In this document: one piece after another, positions 1 to 9,101 of the stretch
How positions within the stretch are numbered: position 1 is the first letter of the stretch
How the letters are laid out: every line of letters starts with the position of its first letter
Assembly (NCBI RefSeq): GCF_010671595.1
Contig: NZ_JAABOP010000001.1
Span: 806,001 to 870,000, forward strand
Reading direction: 5' to 3'
Source of the DNA: Muriicola jejuensis
GTDB taxonomy: Bacteria > Bacteroidota > Bacteroidia > Flavobacteriales > Flavobacteriaceae
Length of the DNA: 64,000 nt
Program-made: the position numbers and the translations under genes
Notes under the pieces: generated by a model
Seen by the model: the letters and a program-made list of their open reading frames with translations, nothing else
What the model was told of the DNA's origin: nothing
Databases searched by the model: none

Positions 1-1191
1 CCGTTCTGGCCCCAGGATTTCCATCTCTTCGTGATCTCCATGATCACGGGTGTGATCTTTGTGGCCCTGTTTACCGTGGCCTTCGGCAGGATATTTTGCG
101 GGTGGATGTGTCCTCAGACCATCTTTATGGAAATGGTCTTCCGCAGGATAGAATACTGGATAGACGGAGACAGGGGAGCCCAAATGAGGCTTGCCAAACA
201 GGCGTGGAACGGAGAAAAGATCCGGAAACGCCTGGTAAAATGGAGTATTTTCTTCCTGATCTCTTTTGGGATTGCGAATGTATTCCTCGCCTATCTCATC
301 AGCAGCGAAACCCTGCTCCGCTACATTACCGACGGGCCTCAGCAGCACCTAAGCACATTGGTCTCTCTGCTGATCTTTACAGGGGTGTTCTACTTTGTCT
401 TCGCATGGTTCAGGGAACAGGTCTGTATCATCGCCTGCCCCTATGGAAGGCTGCAGGGCGTTTTGCTTGACAACAAATCCATCGTGGTCGCCTATGACCA
501 CAAAAGAGGAGAAGGCGACAAGGGCAGGAAGAAATTCCGAAAAGGCGAGGACCGGGAAGCTCTGGGACATGGGGATTGCATCGATTGTTTCCAATGTGTG
601 CACGTCTGTCCTACGGGAATTGACATCAGGAACGGGACCCAGCTCGAATGCGTGAACTGCACGGCCTGTATAGACGCCTGTGATGCCATTATGGAAAAGG
701 TAGATCTGCCCAAAGGGCTTATCCGTTATGCCAGTGAGGACCACATCGAGAAGAAGGCTAAGTTCACATTCACCCCCAGGATGATGGGATATTCCGCAGT
801 ATTAGTGATCCTCACCGGAGTGCTGGTAGGGATGCTTTTCCTCAGGAACGACCTCGAAGCCACCATTCTTCGACTGCCGGGGCAATTGTACGAGCGCAAG
901 GAGGAAAACATCATCAGCAATGTATACACCTTTAAACTGATCAACAAGACGACCCAGGATGTGGAAGATGTGAATTTCAGGCTGCTCTCCCATCCCGGGA
1001 AGATCGAAGTGGTCACCCATAAGAACTTTGAGGTGCCGGCTGAAAAATTGACAGAGGGAACCCTCTTTATCGAAATACACTCGGCAGACCTGAAGACTGA
1101 CAAGGACAAGCTAAAGATAGGGGTCTACAGCGGGCAAACCCTGCTGGAGACCACGACCACCCGATTCATGGGCCCGAGGAATTATTATTGA
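1..1191 (+). CDS. ccoG: Cytochrome c oxidase accessory protein CcoG (FixG/RdxA family), 5' partial
   Basis: Membrane-bound iron-sulfur protein needed to assemble the copper centre of cbb3-type cytochrome oxidase. The reading frame is open from base 1 (PFWPQDFHLF precedes the first GTG at 31), so the N-terminus lies outside the window. Visible are membrane segments around the start and near codons 70-90, 110-130 and 250-270, and two [4Fe-4S] cysteine clusters coded at about 574-690 (CIDCFQCVHVCP and CVNCTACIDAC). The C-terminal third is a periplasmic Ig-like domain, as in the family. fixH and a TauE/SafE-type gene follow directly, the usual cco assembly order, so the oxidase genes probably lie just upstream of the window. 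Confidence 0.95.
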   Translation, partial: PFWPQDFHLFVISMITGVIFVALFTVAFGRIFCGWMCPQTIFMEMVFRRIEYWIDGDRGAQMRLAKQAWNGEKIRKRLVKWSIFFLISFGIANVFLAYLISSETLLRYITDGPQQHLSTLVSLLIFTGVFYFVFAWFREQVCIIACPYGRLQGVLLDNKSIVVAYDHKRGEGDKGRKKFRKGEDREALGHGDCIDCFQCVHVCPTGIDIRNGTQLECVNCTACIDACDAIMEKVDLPKGLIRYASEDHIEKKAKFTFTPRMMGYSAVLVILTGVLVGMLFLRNDLEATILRLPGQLYERKEENIISNVYTFKLINKTTQDVEDVNFRLLSHPGKIEVVTHKNFEVPAEKLTEGTLFIEIHSADLKTDKDKLKIGVYSGQTLLETTTTRFMGPRNYY

Positions 1192-1223
1192 ATCTGGGGA
1201 ATGGAATTAATAAATCGAGAATT

Positions 1224-1670
1224 ATGAAACTGAACTGGGGAACTGGAATTGTTTTGGCCTTTGCAGGGTTTATCGGGTTTATCCTCTTCTTTGTCATCAG
1301 GATGAGCCTGGATGATAGGTCTAATCACGACCTGGTAACGGAAGACTATTACAAAAAGGAACTGGTCTTTCAGCAGGAGATCGATGCGATGAAAAGGGCA
1401 AAGGCCCTTACCCACCCACTGATGGTGGAAAGGACAGAGACAGGAATGCTGATCCGTTTTCCTGAGAGTATGTCCCCCGAAAAGATAAAAGGTAAAGTGT
1501 CCCTATACAGACCATCCAATAAACACTTGGATTTTGACTTTCCCATAAGTTTATCCAATGCACATTTGCTCATACCTGACAAACGTTTGTTGGATGGTCG
1601 CTGGGACATGACCGTATACTGGGAGTATGATGGAGAGACCTACCTTTTGAAAAAGAGTTTCATGTATTAA
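1224..1670 (+). CDS. fixH: FixH/CcoH family cbb3 oxidase assembly protein
   Basis: A 148-residue protein with one N-terminal membrane anchor (about residues 7-28) followed by a periplasmic domain, the architecture of FixH. The family helps mature or stabilise cbb3 oxidase. I start at the ATG at 1224. A longer reading from a TTG at 1188 would overlap the ccoG stop and has no better signal. The gene begins 32 bp after ccoG and ends 9 bp before the next gene's ATG, so the three are very probably cotranscribed. Family assignment rests on length, topology and context; sequence similarity within FixH is low. Confidence 0.85.
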   Translation: MKLNWGTGIVLAFAGFIGFILFFVIRMSLDDRSNHDLVTEDYYKKELVFQQEIDAMKRAKALTHPLMVERTETGMLIRFPESMSPEKIKGKVSLYRPSNKHLDFDFPISLSNAHLLIPDKRLLDGRWDMTVYWEYDGETYLLKKSFMY

Positions 1671-1679
1671 TTGATCGAA

Positions 1680-2387
1680 ATGGTCTATACCGCCTTTCTA
1701 CTGGGAATATTTGGCAGCCTTCACTGCGTGGGGATGTGCGGCCCCATTGCCTTTATGCTCCCCCTTAGCAGGGAGAGTAAAACCAGGATGTTCGGACAAC
1801 TCTTCCTTTACCACGCGGGAAGGATTGTCTCCTACGGACTTCTGGGGCTCGCCTTCGGGTTCTTTGGGAAAGGGCTCTACCTATTTGGGGCACAACAAAA
1901 CCTTTCGATCATTATCGGGATCCTGATCCTGGTTGCCCTTGTGATCCCCAAAAAGATCGCCCGGCTTTTTGAGGTTTCCCGACCTGTCTACAGATGGGTC
2001 GGCAAACTTAAATCCGGCCTGGGGAATGCCCTGAAAAAAAGAACGGCCGATACGTTCCTGACCATTGGGTTGTTAAACGGATTCCTGCCATGTGGCCTGG
2101 TCTATATGGCCCTGTTTGCCTCCATCGCCATGGGTTCCCCAGCAATGGGTGCCTCCTATATGGCCTTGTTCGGGCTGGGTACCATCCCCTTGATGAGTAC
2201 GGCTGCCTATCTTGGCGGAATTCTGAGGCCCGCGGTCCGCACCAGGATCCGGAGACTTATTCCTATCTTCGTGGCTATGGTTGGCGTGCTCTTTATACTC
2301 AGGGGCCTGGGCCTTGGGATCCCCTATGTTTCACCCAAACCGGCATCCCCGCAGGTTACGGCACAAATGGAATGTCATCAACCTTAG
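1680..2387 (+). CDS. TauE/SafE-type (heavy-metal transport/DsbD-like) membrane protein in cco locus
   Basis: A polytopic inner-membrane protein of 235 residues with about six helices. The first helix carries GSLHCVGMCGP and the fourth carries LNGFLPCGLVYMAL, paired cysteine-proline motifs typical of the sulfite exporter TauE/SafE and DsbD-like heavy-metal transport group commonly encoded after ccoG/fixH in Bacteroidota. The position suggests a role in copper or thiol supply for cbb3 oxidase, but this is inference; sulfite export cannot be excluded. I prefer the ATG at 1680 over a TTG at 1671 that abuts the fixH stop. Confidence 0.8.
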   Translation: MVYTAFLLGIFGSLHCVGMCGPIAFMLPLSRESKTRMFGQLFLYHAGRIVSYGLLGLAFGFFGKGLYLFGAQQNLSIIIGILILVALVIPKKIARLFEVSRPVYRWVGKLKSGLGNALKKRTADTFLTIGLLNGFLPCGLVYMALFASIAMGSPAMGASYMALFGLGTIPLMSTAAYLGGILRPAVRTRIRRLIPIFVAMVGVLFILRGLGLGIPYVSPKPASPQVTAQMECHQP

Positions 2388-2399
2388 TTTACTGAATCG

Positions 2400-2416
2400 A
2401 AGTGAGACTTTCACTT
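2400..2416. promoter_or_regulatory. Inverted repeat AAGTGA-N5-TCACTT upstream of the CoA-transferase gene
   Basis: Perfect 6-bp arms around a 5-bp spacer lie 13-50 bp after the membrane-protein gene and 22 bp before the next start codon. It could be an operator or a weak hairpin. No T-run follows, so it is not a convincing terminator. Confidence 0.3.
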
Positions 2417-2437
2417 AAATAATTTACGCTTAACCCT

Positions 2438-3709
2438 ATGAAAATTGTTACCAAGACCGAAGCTGCCTCCATGGTTAAATCGGGTGACCGGGTGTTCCTG
2501 CAGGGAGCAGCCATGACCCCCAATACCCTGATGAATGCCATCTGTGAGCGCTATATGGAACTATCAGACGTAGAGATCATATCCATACATACGGAAGGGG
2601 ATGTGATGTATGCCTCTCCTCCATACAACAAGGCATTTAGAATAAACAGTTGTTTTGTGGGCGGAAACGTCCGGAAGGCCGTCAATACAAATAAAGGGGA
2701 TTATATCCCCATCTTCCTCAGTGAGATCCACCTGCTTTTCAGGAGAAATATTCTGCCCCTGGACGTGGCCCTTATACAGGTCTCACCCCCGGACAAACAC
2801 GGCTACTGTTCCCTAGGGGTCTCGGTCGATGTAACCTTGCCCGCCATACAGACGGCCAAACTCGTCATTGCCCAGATCAATCCAAGAGTTCCCCGCACCC
2901 ACGGGGATGGGATCATCCATCAAAGTTCCATCCATGCGGCTATTGAAGTAGACAAACCCCTGCACGTACATCCCATGGGGGCCATTTCGGAAATAGAACA
3001 CAAGATCGGCAAACACGTTGCCGAGCTGATCGATGACGGTGCCACCCTGCAGTTGGGCATTGGCAATATCCCCAATGCCGTACTGACCAATCTGGACAAT
3101 CACCGGAGGTTAGGCGTGCACACGGAGATGTTCTCAGACGGCCTGCTGCCCCTGGTCGAAAGAGGGGTGATCACCGGAGAAGAGAAAACACTGAAATCGG
3201 GGCGGATTGTGACCTGTTTCGCCGCAGGTTCACAGAAACTGTACGACTTTGTCGATGACAATCCCATTGTGAATTTCAAGGAAGCAGCCTATACCAATGA
3301 CACGAACGTCATCCTGCAGAACCCGAAGGTGACCGCGATCAACAGTGCGGTTGAAATTGACCTGACGGGACAGATTTGCGCAGATAGCGTGGGGACCAAA
3401 CAGATCTCCGGGGTGGGCGGACAAATGGATTTTATCCGGGCGGCTTCCCTCTCCCATGGAGGAAAGCCTATTTTTGCCTTTACCTCCCAGACCAAGAATG
3501 GGGCCTCCAAGATCACTCCCCTGCTGAAAAGCGGGGCCGGGGTAACCACCACACGTGCACACGTTCACTATGTGGCAACGGAATACGGAGTAGTTAACCT
3601 GTTTGGTAAGAACCTCCATCAAAGAGCCAAGGCACTGATATCCATTGCTCACCCCGATCATCGGGAAGAACTCTCAAGGGCTGCATACGAGCGATTTGAA
3701 CGCGACTGA
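2438..3709 (+). CDS. Acetyl-CoA hydrolase/transferase family protein (4-hydroxybutyrate CoA-transferase-like)
   Basis: A 423-residue cytoplasmic CoA-transferase. The N-terminal half has the family's GDRVFLQGAAMTP start and a VSPPDKHGYCSLG segment; the C-terminal half has the ISGVGGQMDF glycine-rich motif and ends with LISIAHPDHREEL, both hallmarks of acetyl-CoA hydrolase/transferase (family I CoA-transferases). It would move CoA between acetate and another acyl group, or hydrolyse acetyl-CoA; the partner acid cannot be read from sequence. deoC starts 10 bp after its stop, so the three genes 2438-5073 could be one transcript, with acetaldehyde from DeoC a possible metabolic link (inference). 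Confidence 0.85.
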   Translation: MKIVTKTEAASMVKSGDRVFLQGAAMTPNTLMNAICERYMELSDVEIISIHTEGDVMYASPPYNKAFRINSCFVGGNVRKAVNTNKGDYIPIFLSEIHLLFRRNILPLDVALIQVSPPDKHGYCSLGVSVDVTLPAIQTAKLVIAQINPRVPRTHGDGIIHQSSIHAAIEVDKPLHVHPMGAISEIEHKIGKHVAELIDDGATLQLGIGNIPNAVLTNLDNHRRLGVHTEMFSDGLLPLVERGVITGEEKTLKSGRIVTCFAAGSQKLYDFVDDNPIVNFKEAAYTNDTNVILQNPKVTAINSAVEIDLTGQICADSVGTKQISGVGGQMDFIRAASLSHGGKPIFAFTSQTKNGASKITPLLKSGAGVTTTRAHVHYVATEYGVVNLFGKNLHQRAKALISIAHPDHREELSRAAYERFERD

Positions 3710-3719
3710 AAAGATTGAG

Positions 3720-4364
3720 ATGAAACCATTGAATACCTACATAGACCATACCCTTTTAAAGTCCACCGCCACTGTGAAGGAGATAAATACCCTTTGTAAA
3801 GAGGCAAAAGACTACGCTTTTTACGCGGTCTGTGTCAATAGCGGTTACCTCCCTCTGGCCAAAAACAACCTCCTGGGCAGCGGGGTCAAACTGGCAGCGG
3901 TAATCGGGTTTCCTCTGGGGGCCATGTCTACCGAATCCAAGATAGGGGAAGTCCGCTATTGCCTGGAACACGGGACAGATGAAATCGATATGGTCATGAA
4001 CCTTGGGTGGCTGAGGTCCGGGATGAGTAAGGAGATCGTACGGGAGATCGGCCTGATCAAGGATATCATGGGCCAACGCCTGCTCAAGGTCATCCTGGAA
4101 GTGGCTTACTTATCGGAAGAGGAGATACGTCATGCCTGCGACTGCTGCATCAAAGGAGGGGCTGATTTTGTGAAGACCTCCACGGGGTTTGGCCCGGGCG
4201 GTGCCACCCTGGAAGCAGTCAGGATCATGAGGGAAAGTGTAGGGAACAAGGCCCTGATCAAGGCGTCAGGAGGCATCAGGGACAAAAGCACGGCCCTGGA
4301 GTTCATACAGGCCGGGGCCAGCCGTATAGGTACCTCCTCCGGGGTGCAAATGATGAAGGAATAA
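3720..4364 (+). CDS. deoC: Deoxyribose-phosphate aldolase
   Basis: DeoC cleaves 2-deoxyribose 5-phosphate to glyceraldehyde 3-phosphate and acetaldehyde. The 214-residue protein begins MKPLNTYIDHTLLK, as in the family, and has the Schiff-base lysine in DFVKTSTGFGPGGAT and the KASGGIRD loop near the C-terminus, typical of a class I TIM-barrel aldolase. The ATG at 3720 is chosen because the family starts here. An in-frame upstream start at 3645 would read inside the preceding gene. Its stop lies 10 bp before deoD, the next enzyme upstream in deoxynucleoside breakdown, so the two act in one pathway. Confidence 0.96.
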   Translation: MKPLNTYIDHTLLKSTATVKEINTLCKEAKDYAFYAVCVNSGYLPLAKNNLLGSGVKLAAVIGFPLGAMSTESKIGEVRYCLEHGTDEIDMVMNLGWLRSGMSKEIVREIGLIKDIMGQRLLKVILEVAYLSEEEIRHACDCCIKGGADFVKTSTGFGPGGATLEAVRIMRESVGNKALIKASGGIRDKSTALEFIQAGASRIGTSSGVQMMKE

Positions 4365-4374
4365 AAACCGAAGT

Positions 4375-5073
4375 ATGGGAACACATATCCAGGCCCGACA
4401 GGGCGACATCGCAGAAACCGTTTTACTCCCGGGAGACCCCTTAAGGGCCAAATGGATCGCAGAGACCTTCCTCGAAAATGCCCGGTGTTACAACCAGGTA
4501 AGGGGTATGTTGGGCTTTACGGGGTATTTCATGGGTAAGCGGATTTCCGTTCAGGGCAGCGGGATGGGAATTCCTTCCGCAATGATCTATTACCACGAGC
4601 TGGTGACCAGGTACGGGGCCAAAACACTGATCAGGGTAGGCACTGCAGGAAGTTACCAGAAAGAAATCGGACTCAGGGATGTGATCCTGGCCATGTCGGC
4701 TTCCACCACCTCCTCCATCAATGATGAGCGTTTTCCCTCAGCCCATTATGCCCCTACAGCCAACTTCGAATTGCTCTTTAAGGCAGTACGTTATGCCGAG
4801 TCTCAGGAGATCCCCTTTAAAGCGGGAAATGTCCTCACCCATGACCTCTACTACGAAGATGACAGGGATGAGTATAAAAGGTGGGCAGAGTACGGGGTCC
4901 TTTGTGTTGAGATGGAGACAGCAGGGCTCTATACCCTGGCGGCCAAACACGGTGTCAGGGCGCTTTCAGTACTCACGATTTCCGATTCTCTGGTAACGGG
5001 TAAGGTTACCACTCCGGAGGACAGGGAACACAGCTTCACCGAAATGGTGAAGATCGCCCTGAATATTGCATAG
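4375..5073 (+). CDS. deoD: Purine-nucleoside phosphorylase, DeoD type
   Basis: DeoD converts purine (deoxy)ribonucleosides plus phosphate to free base and (deoxy)ribose 1-phosphate. The 232-residue length fits the hexameric DeoD class. Recognisable segments are the N-terminal GDIAETVLLPGDPLRAKW, the phosphate-site RVGTAGSY, the nucleoside-binding CVEMETAGLY and the TISDSLVTG loop carrying the catalytic aspartate. It follows deoC by 10 bp, forming a deoxynucleoside salvage pair. No phosphopentomutase is seen in the window. Confidence 0.96.
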   Translation: MGTHIQARQGDIAETVLLPGDPLRAKWIAETFLENARCYNQVRGMLGFTGYFMGKRISVQGSGMGIPSAMIYYHELVTRYGAKTLIRVGTAGSYQKEIGLRDVILAMSASTTSSINDERFPSAHYAPTANFELLFKAVRYAESQEIPFKAGNVLTHDLYYEDDRDEYKRWAEYGVLCVEMETAGLYTLAAKHGVRALSVLTISDSLVTGKVTTPEDREHSFTEMVKIALNIA

Positions 5074-5096
5074 ACCGTCATTCAAAAGAATGGACC

Positions 5097-5873
5097 ATGG
5101 AAGAAGAACGGGAAAATTTTAGACTACAGGCCCCGGAATCTGCATTCCTTGCAGGCCCCCTGTCCAGGTTCAGGGAATTTCTATTCACTTTCAGGGTGCA
5201 GTGGAGTTTTATCAGGGGATTCCGGAAAATGCACTTTATTGGCCCCTGCGTCACCGTCTTCGGTTCTGCGAGGTTCGACGCGGAAAACCCCTATTACAAA
5301 AAAGCAGAGGAGATCGGATCAGAGATGACCAAGCTTGGTTTTGCGGTCATGACGGGAGGCGGGCCCGGTATCATGGAAGCAGCGAACAAAGGGGCTTATG
5401 AGGCCGGGGGCTATTCCGTGGGATGCAACATCATCCTTCCCTTTGAACAGAAACCCAACCCATATCTGCACCGCTGGATCAATATTCCATATTTCTTCGT
5501 CCGGAAATTCCTCCTGCTAAAATACTCCTATGCTTTTATTGTGATGCCTGGTGGGATAGGAACGCTGGATGAATTGTTTGAATCCCTTACCCTCATACAG
5601 ACCAGGATGATCCAGAATTTCCCAGTGGTGATCTTCGGGTCTGAGTACCACAAGGAACTTTGCCAGCATATCGAAGTGATGGCCGAGAATGAAAGTATTA
5701 GTCCGGACGACATGAAGCTCCTTTTCGTGACGGATTCCGTACCCGATCTGGTGGAGCACATCCGACTTTACGCCATCAAACGCTTCCACCTTGAGAAAAA
5801 ACCGGTTTCCCCAAGCTGGTGGCTGGGCGAGCGAAAAAGGAAAGACACCGCACATCCCATTCCGGAGAGATAA
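5097..5873 (+). CDS. LOG family protein (TIGR00730; nucleoside 5'-monophosphate phosphoribohydrolase-like)
   Basis: A 258-residue Rossmann-fold protein with the two signature motifs of the LOG/TIGR00730 family: GGGPGIMEAANKGA and PGGIGTLDELFE, which line the active site of cytokinin/AMP phosphoribohydrolases. Some relatives cleave purine nucleoside monophosphates to base and ribose 5-phosphate, which would fit the preceding deoD, but the substrate is not visible from sequence. The ATG at 5097 gives a normal family length; another ATG 7 bp upstream is out of frame. The stop overlaps the start of the next gene by one base (TAATG), indicating translational coupling. Confidence 0.88.
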   Translation: MEEERENFRLQAPESAFLAGPLSRFREFLFTFRVQWSFIRGFRKMHFIGPCVTVFGSARFDAENPYYKKAEEIGSEMTKLGFAVMTGGGPGIMEAANKGAYEAGGYSVGCNIILPFEQKPNPYLHRWINIPYFFVRKFLLLKYSYAFIVMPGGIGTLDELFESLTLIQTRMIQNFPVVIFGSEYHKELCQHIEVMAENESISPDDMKLLFVTDSVPDLVEHIRLYAIKRFHLEKKPVSPSWWLGERKRKDTAHPIPER

Positions 5874-6376
5874 TGGCATTCCTCCACCTCCCGAATATCA
5901 CTGCCACTGCAGAATTTTCAGCATGCCGAAAATACCGGTATTGCCTGAACCTTGTTCTCACCTCACGCGCAATGGGAAAGACGGTCTGTGTGATCATGCA
6001 AAATCCCAGTGTTGCGGATGAGAAGGTCGCCGATAAATCGGTGCAGTTTCTGGAAAAACTGGTTTTTGAGAAGGGACTGCCGGAGTTTTCAGGTGTAAAT
6101 CGCTGTGTCGTCGTCAACCAGTTTGCCCGGGTACAAACCAAAGGGTTTGAGGGAAATAAAACAGATATCGGACATGAAAACAACCGCCATCTCAAAGCCG
6201 CTATCCGGATCGCCGACACGATCTTGATTGCCTGGGGAAAAAGAAATCCCTTTGAAGACCGCCAAAGCACCATCCTGAAGCTCTTGAAAAAAACAGAAGG
6301 GAAGAAGATCCTCAAAACCAGAAAACATCCTTCCAGAGGTTTTTACAGGGATTTTATCCTTCCCTTTCCGATTTAG
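5873..6376 (+). CDS. DUF1643 domain-containing protein
   Basis: A 167-residue protein of the DUF1643 family. Characteristic are the early MQNPSVADE segment, VVVNQFARVQTKG, a DIGHENNRHL block and the late ILIAWGKRNPF motif. Function is unknown; members occur singly in many bacteria. The ATG shares its first base with the stop codon of the upstream LOG gene, so the two are translationally coupled. A longer frame from 5819 would overlap that gene and is rejected. Its 3' end overlaps the convergent nosY gene by 4 bp, leaving no room for a terminator between them. Confidence 0.8.
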   Translation: MAFLHLPNITATAEFSACRKYRYCLNLVLTSRAMGKTVCVIMQNPSVADEKVADKSVQFLEKLVFEKGLPEFSGVNRCVVVNQFARVQTKGFEGNKTDIGHENNRHLKAAIRIADTILIAWGKRNPFEDRQSTILKLLKKTEGKKILKTRKHPSRGFYRDFILPFPI

Positions 6377-7155
6377 AAATCCTTTCGCTTCGCTACGTAC
6401 ACCATCCGCCATACAGGGAAAATGGTCCATAACAGAAGCATGACGGCAGATATGACTAGTCCGGCATTCGTGCCGAAAAATTGCTTAAAAACGGCACCTG
6501 TATATCCCAGAAGGGCAGAGATATCCAGCTTCAGGAGGATAAGGGTCCTGGACAGGTCCACAGGGTTCAGCAGGGTGGCCGCAATGGAAAAGTTGTCCAG
6601 GGGATACTCCTCGAAAATGACCAGGGAGATCAGGAACAAGCCGTCATAGATCACGGCCATAAACAACCAGAGGAGGACGGCATATCCAAAACCCATGATC
6701 CTGTTCTCGTTGGAGATGGCGATATTAAAAGCCAGGGCCGTAAAGATCAGGGTAAGAAAGGCACCTGTAACCAGCAGCAGCGAGAAATCGAAGATGGCAT
6801 CGCTCATAAATAATCCATATAGTACGAAGGGGATCCCGAGCCCAAAGATCAGGCTGAAGGTAAGGGAGGAAGCCACCCCTAAATACTGCCCGAGGAATAT
6901 AGATCTCCTGGGTATGGGCTGAGCAAGGAGGAGTTCTGTGAATTCCTTGGAATTGTAACAGTACATGATCCCGAAGATGGTTCCTATCAGTGGAACGAGC
7001 ACAATGATTATATTCATCAGGGTGATCACGGCCTTGGACACATCGTTGTTCAAAAAAAGCAGTACAAAGCCCAGCATTAAGTAGAACAAAAAGTATACGT
7101 AGCTCCACCGGCTTCGCATAAGGTCATAAAAACTGTACTTTAATATCTTAAGCAT
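6373..7155 (-). CDS. nosY: ABC transporter permease NosY
   Basis: A 260-residue integral membrane protein with about six helices, the permease partner of NosF in the NosDFY complex that supplies sulfur/copper-centre assembly of nitrous oxide reductase. The CYNSKEFTELLLAQPIPRRS stretch after the second helix is typical of NosY/ABC-2 permeases. It is the last gene of the nos operon: its start overlaps the end of nosF by 8 bp, a usual arrangement for this pair. The 3' end runs 4 bp into the opposing DUF1643 gene. Confidence 0.92.
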   Translation of the reverse strand: MLKILKYSFYDLMRSRWSYVYFLFYLMLGFVLLFLNNDVSKAVITLMNIIIVLVPLIGTIFGIMYCYNSKEFTELLLAQPIPRRSIFLGQYLGVASSLTFSLIFGLGIPFVLYGLFMSDAIFDFSLLLVTGAFLTLIFTALAFNIAISNENRIMGFGYAVLLWLFMAVIYDGLFLISLVIFEEYPLDNFSIAATLLNPVDLSRTLILLKLDISALLGYTGAVFKQFFGTNAGLVISAVMLLLWTIFPVWRMVYVAKRKDF

Positions 7156-7858
7156 TTTCGGGCGTAGCTGTTATGGCCGCAATGGCGTGTTCCAGATTGT
7201 TTTGTCTCGTTTTTTTCTTCAATTCATCCACAGTGCCCTGGAAATAGATCCTGCCTTCCAGCAGGTAGATGACCTCATCGGCCACCTCCGCGACGAATTC
7301 CATGATATGTGAGGTGATCAGTACGGTCTTCCCCCGGGATTTTTCCTCCCGAATCAATTCTTTAAGCCGGATTAGCGCAGCGGGGTCAAGACCTGTAGTA
7401 GGTTCATCGAGGATAAGTAAGGGGCAGTCGAACATAAAGGACAGGACTATATTCACCTTCTGCTTGGTCCCTCCTGAAAGGGTAGAGAGCCGTTTTTGCA
7501 GATGTGGCCCGAGGCCAAAGAGTTCCGCGAGTTCCTGCTGTCTGTCTGGTTGTTGCCTGAGATCTCTGATCATATCGAAGAGCTCTCTGACCTTGACATT
7601 TCCGGGGAAATCGGCAATCTGGGGCATATAATTGATCCCGGACCGATATTTCCAGGAGCCACGTATCGGGACATCCCCGATCTTTATGGTACCCTTGTCC
7701 GGGATGACCATCCCCAGGAGACATTTGATAAGGGTAGTTTTGCCAGACCCGTTAGGCCCCAGGATGGCTATGATCCCGCCATCTCCCATGACCAGATCCA
7801 AACCGTCGAGTACTTGGTTCTTGCCAAATTTCTTAAATAAGCCATTCACTTCAATCAT
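7148..7858 (-). CDS. nosF: ABC transporter ATP-binding protein NosF
   Basis: A 236-residue ABC ATPase with Walker A GPNGSGKTT near residues 34-42, signature LSGGTKQK and Walker B LLILDEPTTGLDP. With NosY and the periplasmic NosD it forms the transporter-like complex required to build the CuZ cluster of NosZ. The start overlaps the nosD stop by 4 bp and its end overlaps nosY by 8 bp, so nosDFY are translationally coupled. Assignment as NosF rather than a generic ABC protein rests on this strict nosD-F-Y order next to nosL and nosZ. Confidence 0.94.
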   Translation of the reverse strand: MIEVNGLFKKFGKNQVLDGLDLVMGDGGIIAILGPNGSGKTTLIKCLLGMVIPDKGTIKIGDVPIRGSWKYRSGINYMPQIADFPGNVKVRELFDMIRDLRQQPDRQQELAELFGLGPHLQKRLSTLSGGTKQKVNIVLSFMFDCPLLILDEPTTGLDPAALIRLKELIREEKSRGKTVLITSHIMEFVAEVADEVIYLLEGRIYFQGTVDELKKKTRQNNLEHAIAAITATPENA

Positions 7859-9093
7859 TGCCTTCTCTTCATTATGGGGTTAGCATCCACCAGGTTGTCC
7901 GGAGTGAAGATGGGTGAGACTTTCTCTGAGAAGTCGATGATATCCATAAACAGGCTGCGAAGCAAAATGATGGTTTCTGGTGTTCTGTTGACAATATAGG
8001 AAAACAGTTTCACAGGTCTGTAGGGCACGTCCCCAATGCCATCCTTATCCAGGTCATACCCTGTGTATTCACTCCAGTAATTCCCATCAAAAACATTGTC
8101 ATTCATTTTGCTATTATACGATATATCGAAGGAATTGTAGAGGAAGTTGTTATTCCTGAATGAATTGGTATAACAGGCTCCCAGCACCTTTACGGCCCAG
8201 CCGTTCTTAATGAAATGATTGTCTGTGTAGACCACACGGTTCGATCCGTCAATATTGATACCTACCGTATTCTCTTCGAAGGTGTTCCCCCGGATCTCAG
8301 CGTCGTTGATCTCTTTGAGCAAAAGGCCAAAAGCCGCACTGCCCCAATTCTTGCGAAAAGTATTCCCCGTCATGCTGATGTTCCTGGAAAACATCACAGC
8401 CACCCCGGCCCCGTTGTTTTCAAAGGTATTCCCCGTATAGCGGTCGTTATTCGAAAACATGAAATGGAGTCCGTACCTCAGGTTTTTTGTGCTGACGTTG
8501 TCAGCGATCACGACCTCATCTGCAAATTCGAGGTAGATACCATCCCTTACCCCCTGTACGTGGTTACCTCTCACTTCTACGTGCTTGGAATACCACAGCT
8601 GAATGCCGTTCCCCGAATTGTATTCGTCTTTGGCATCGCCGATTATGGTATTGTTCAGGACCTTACCGTTGTCGGATCTCTCGAGATAGATCCCGAAGAA
8701 CAGGTTCTTAAGGGTGACATGCTCAATCCGATAATACTCACTTTTAACAACGCGTATCGCCGCCCAGTCTGTCGTATAGCTGGTCCCTACATTCCTGATC
8801 TCGATCCCATCGACCGTCACACTATCCGCGAGGATCCGTAGGATCTCACCCTTATCTTGCCCGTCGATCACGGCACCGGGTTCCCCCAGAAGGGTCAGAG
8901 GCTTTTCTACTGCGATGTTGTACTCAAGGTAAGTCCCTTTACGTATCAGGACGGTATCCCCGACTCCAGCCTTTTCAATGCCTTTTTTAATCGTACTCAC
9001 CGCGCAATCCGGGCAAACTTCCACCTGCCCGGCAACCTGGGTCCAACCCGAGGGCAAGAGAAAGAAAAGGAATATTAGGAGGACTGACTTCAT
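7855..9093 (-). CDS. nosD: Periplasmic copper-site maturation protein NosD
   Basis: A 412-residue secreted protein: hydrophobic signal peptide (about residues 1-22), then a right-handed parallel beta-helix of repeated N-x-F/I-x-x-N type turns such as GNTFENN, GNTFRKN and GNTFEENTVGI between residues 120 and 320. This is the NosD architecture. NosD receives material from NosFY and helps assemble CuZ in NosZ. The gene follows the small cupin by 8 bp and overlaps nosF. The cysteine pair CPDC just after the signal peptide could take part in metal or thiol handling (inference). Confidence 0.94.
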   Translation of the reverse strand: MKSVLLIFLFFLLPSGWTQVAGQVEVCPDCAVSTIKKGIEKAGVGDTVLIRKGTYLEYNIAVEKPLTLLGEPGAVIDGQDKGEILRILADSVTVDGIEIRNVGTSYTTDWAAIRVVKSEYYRIEHVTLKNLFFGIYLERSDNGKVLNNTIIGDAKDEYNSGNGIQLWYSKHVEVRGNHVQGVRDGIYLEFADEVVIADNVSTKNLRYGLHFMFSNNDRYTGNTFENNGAGVAVMFSRNISMTGNTFRKNWGSAAFGLLLKEINDAEIRGNTFEENTVGINIDGSNRVVYTDNHFIKNGWAVKVLGACYTNSFRNNNFLYNSFDISYNSKMNDNVFDGNYWSEYTGYDLDKDGIGDVPYRPVKLFSYIVNRTPETIILLRSLFMDIIDFSEKVSPIFTPDNLVDANPIMKRRQ

Positions 9094-9101
9094 GGGTGAA
9101 T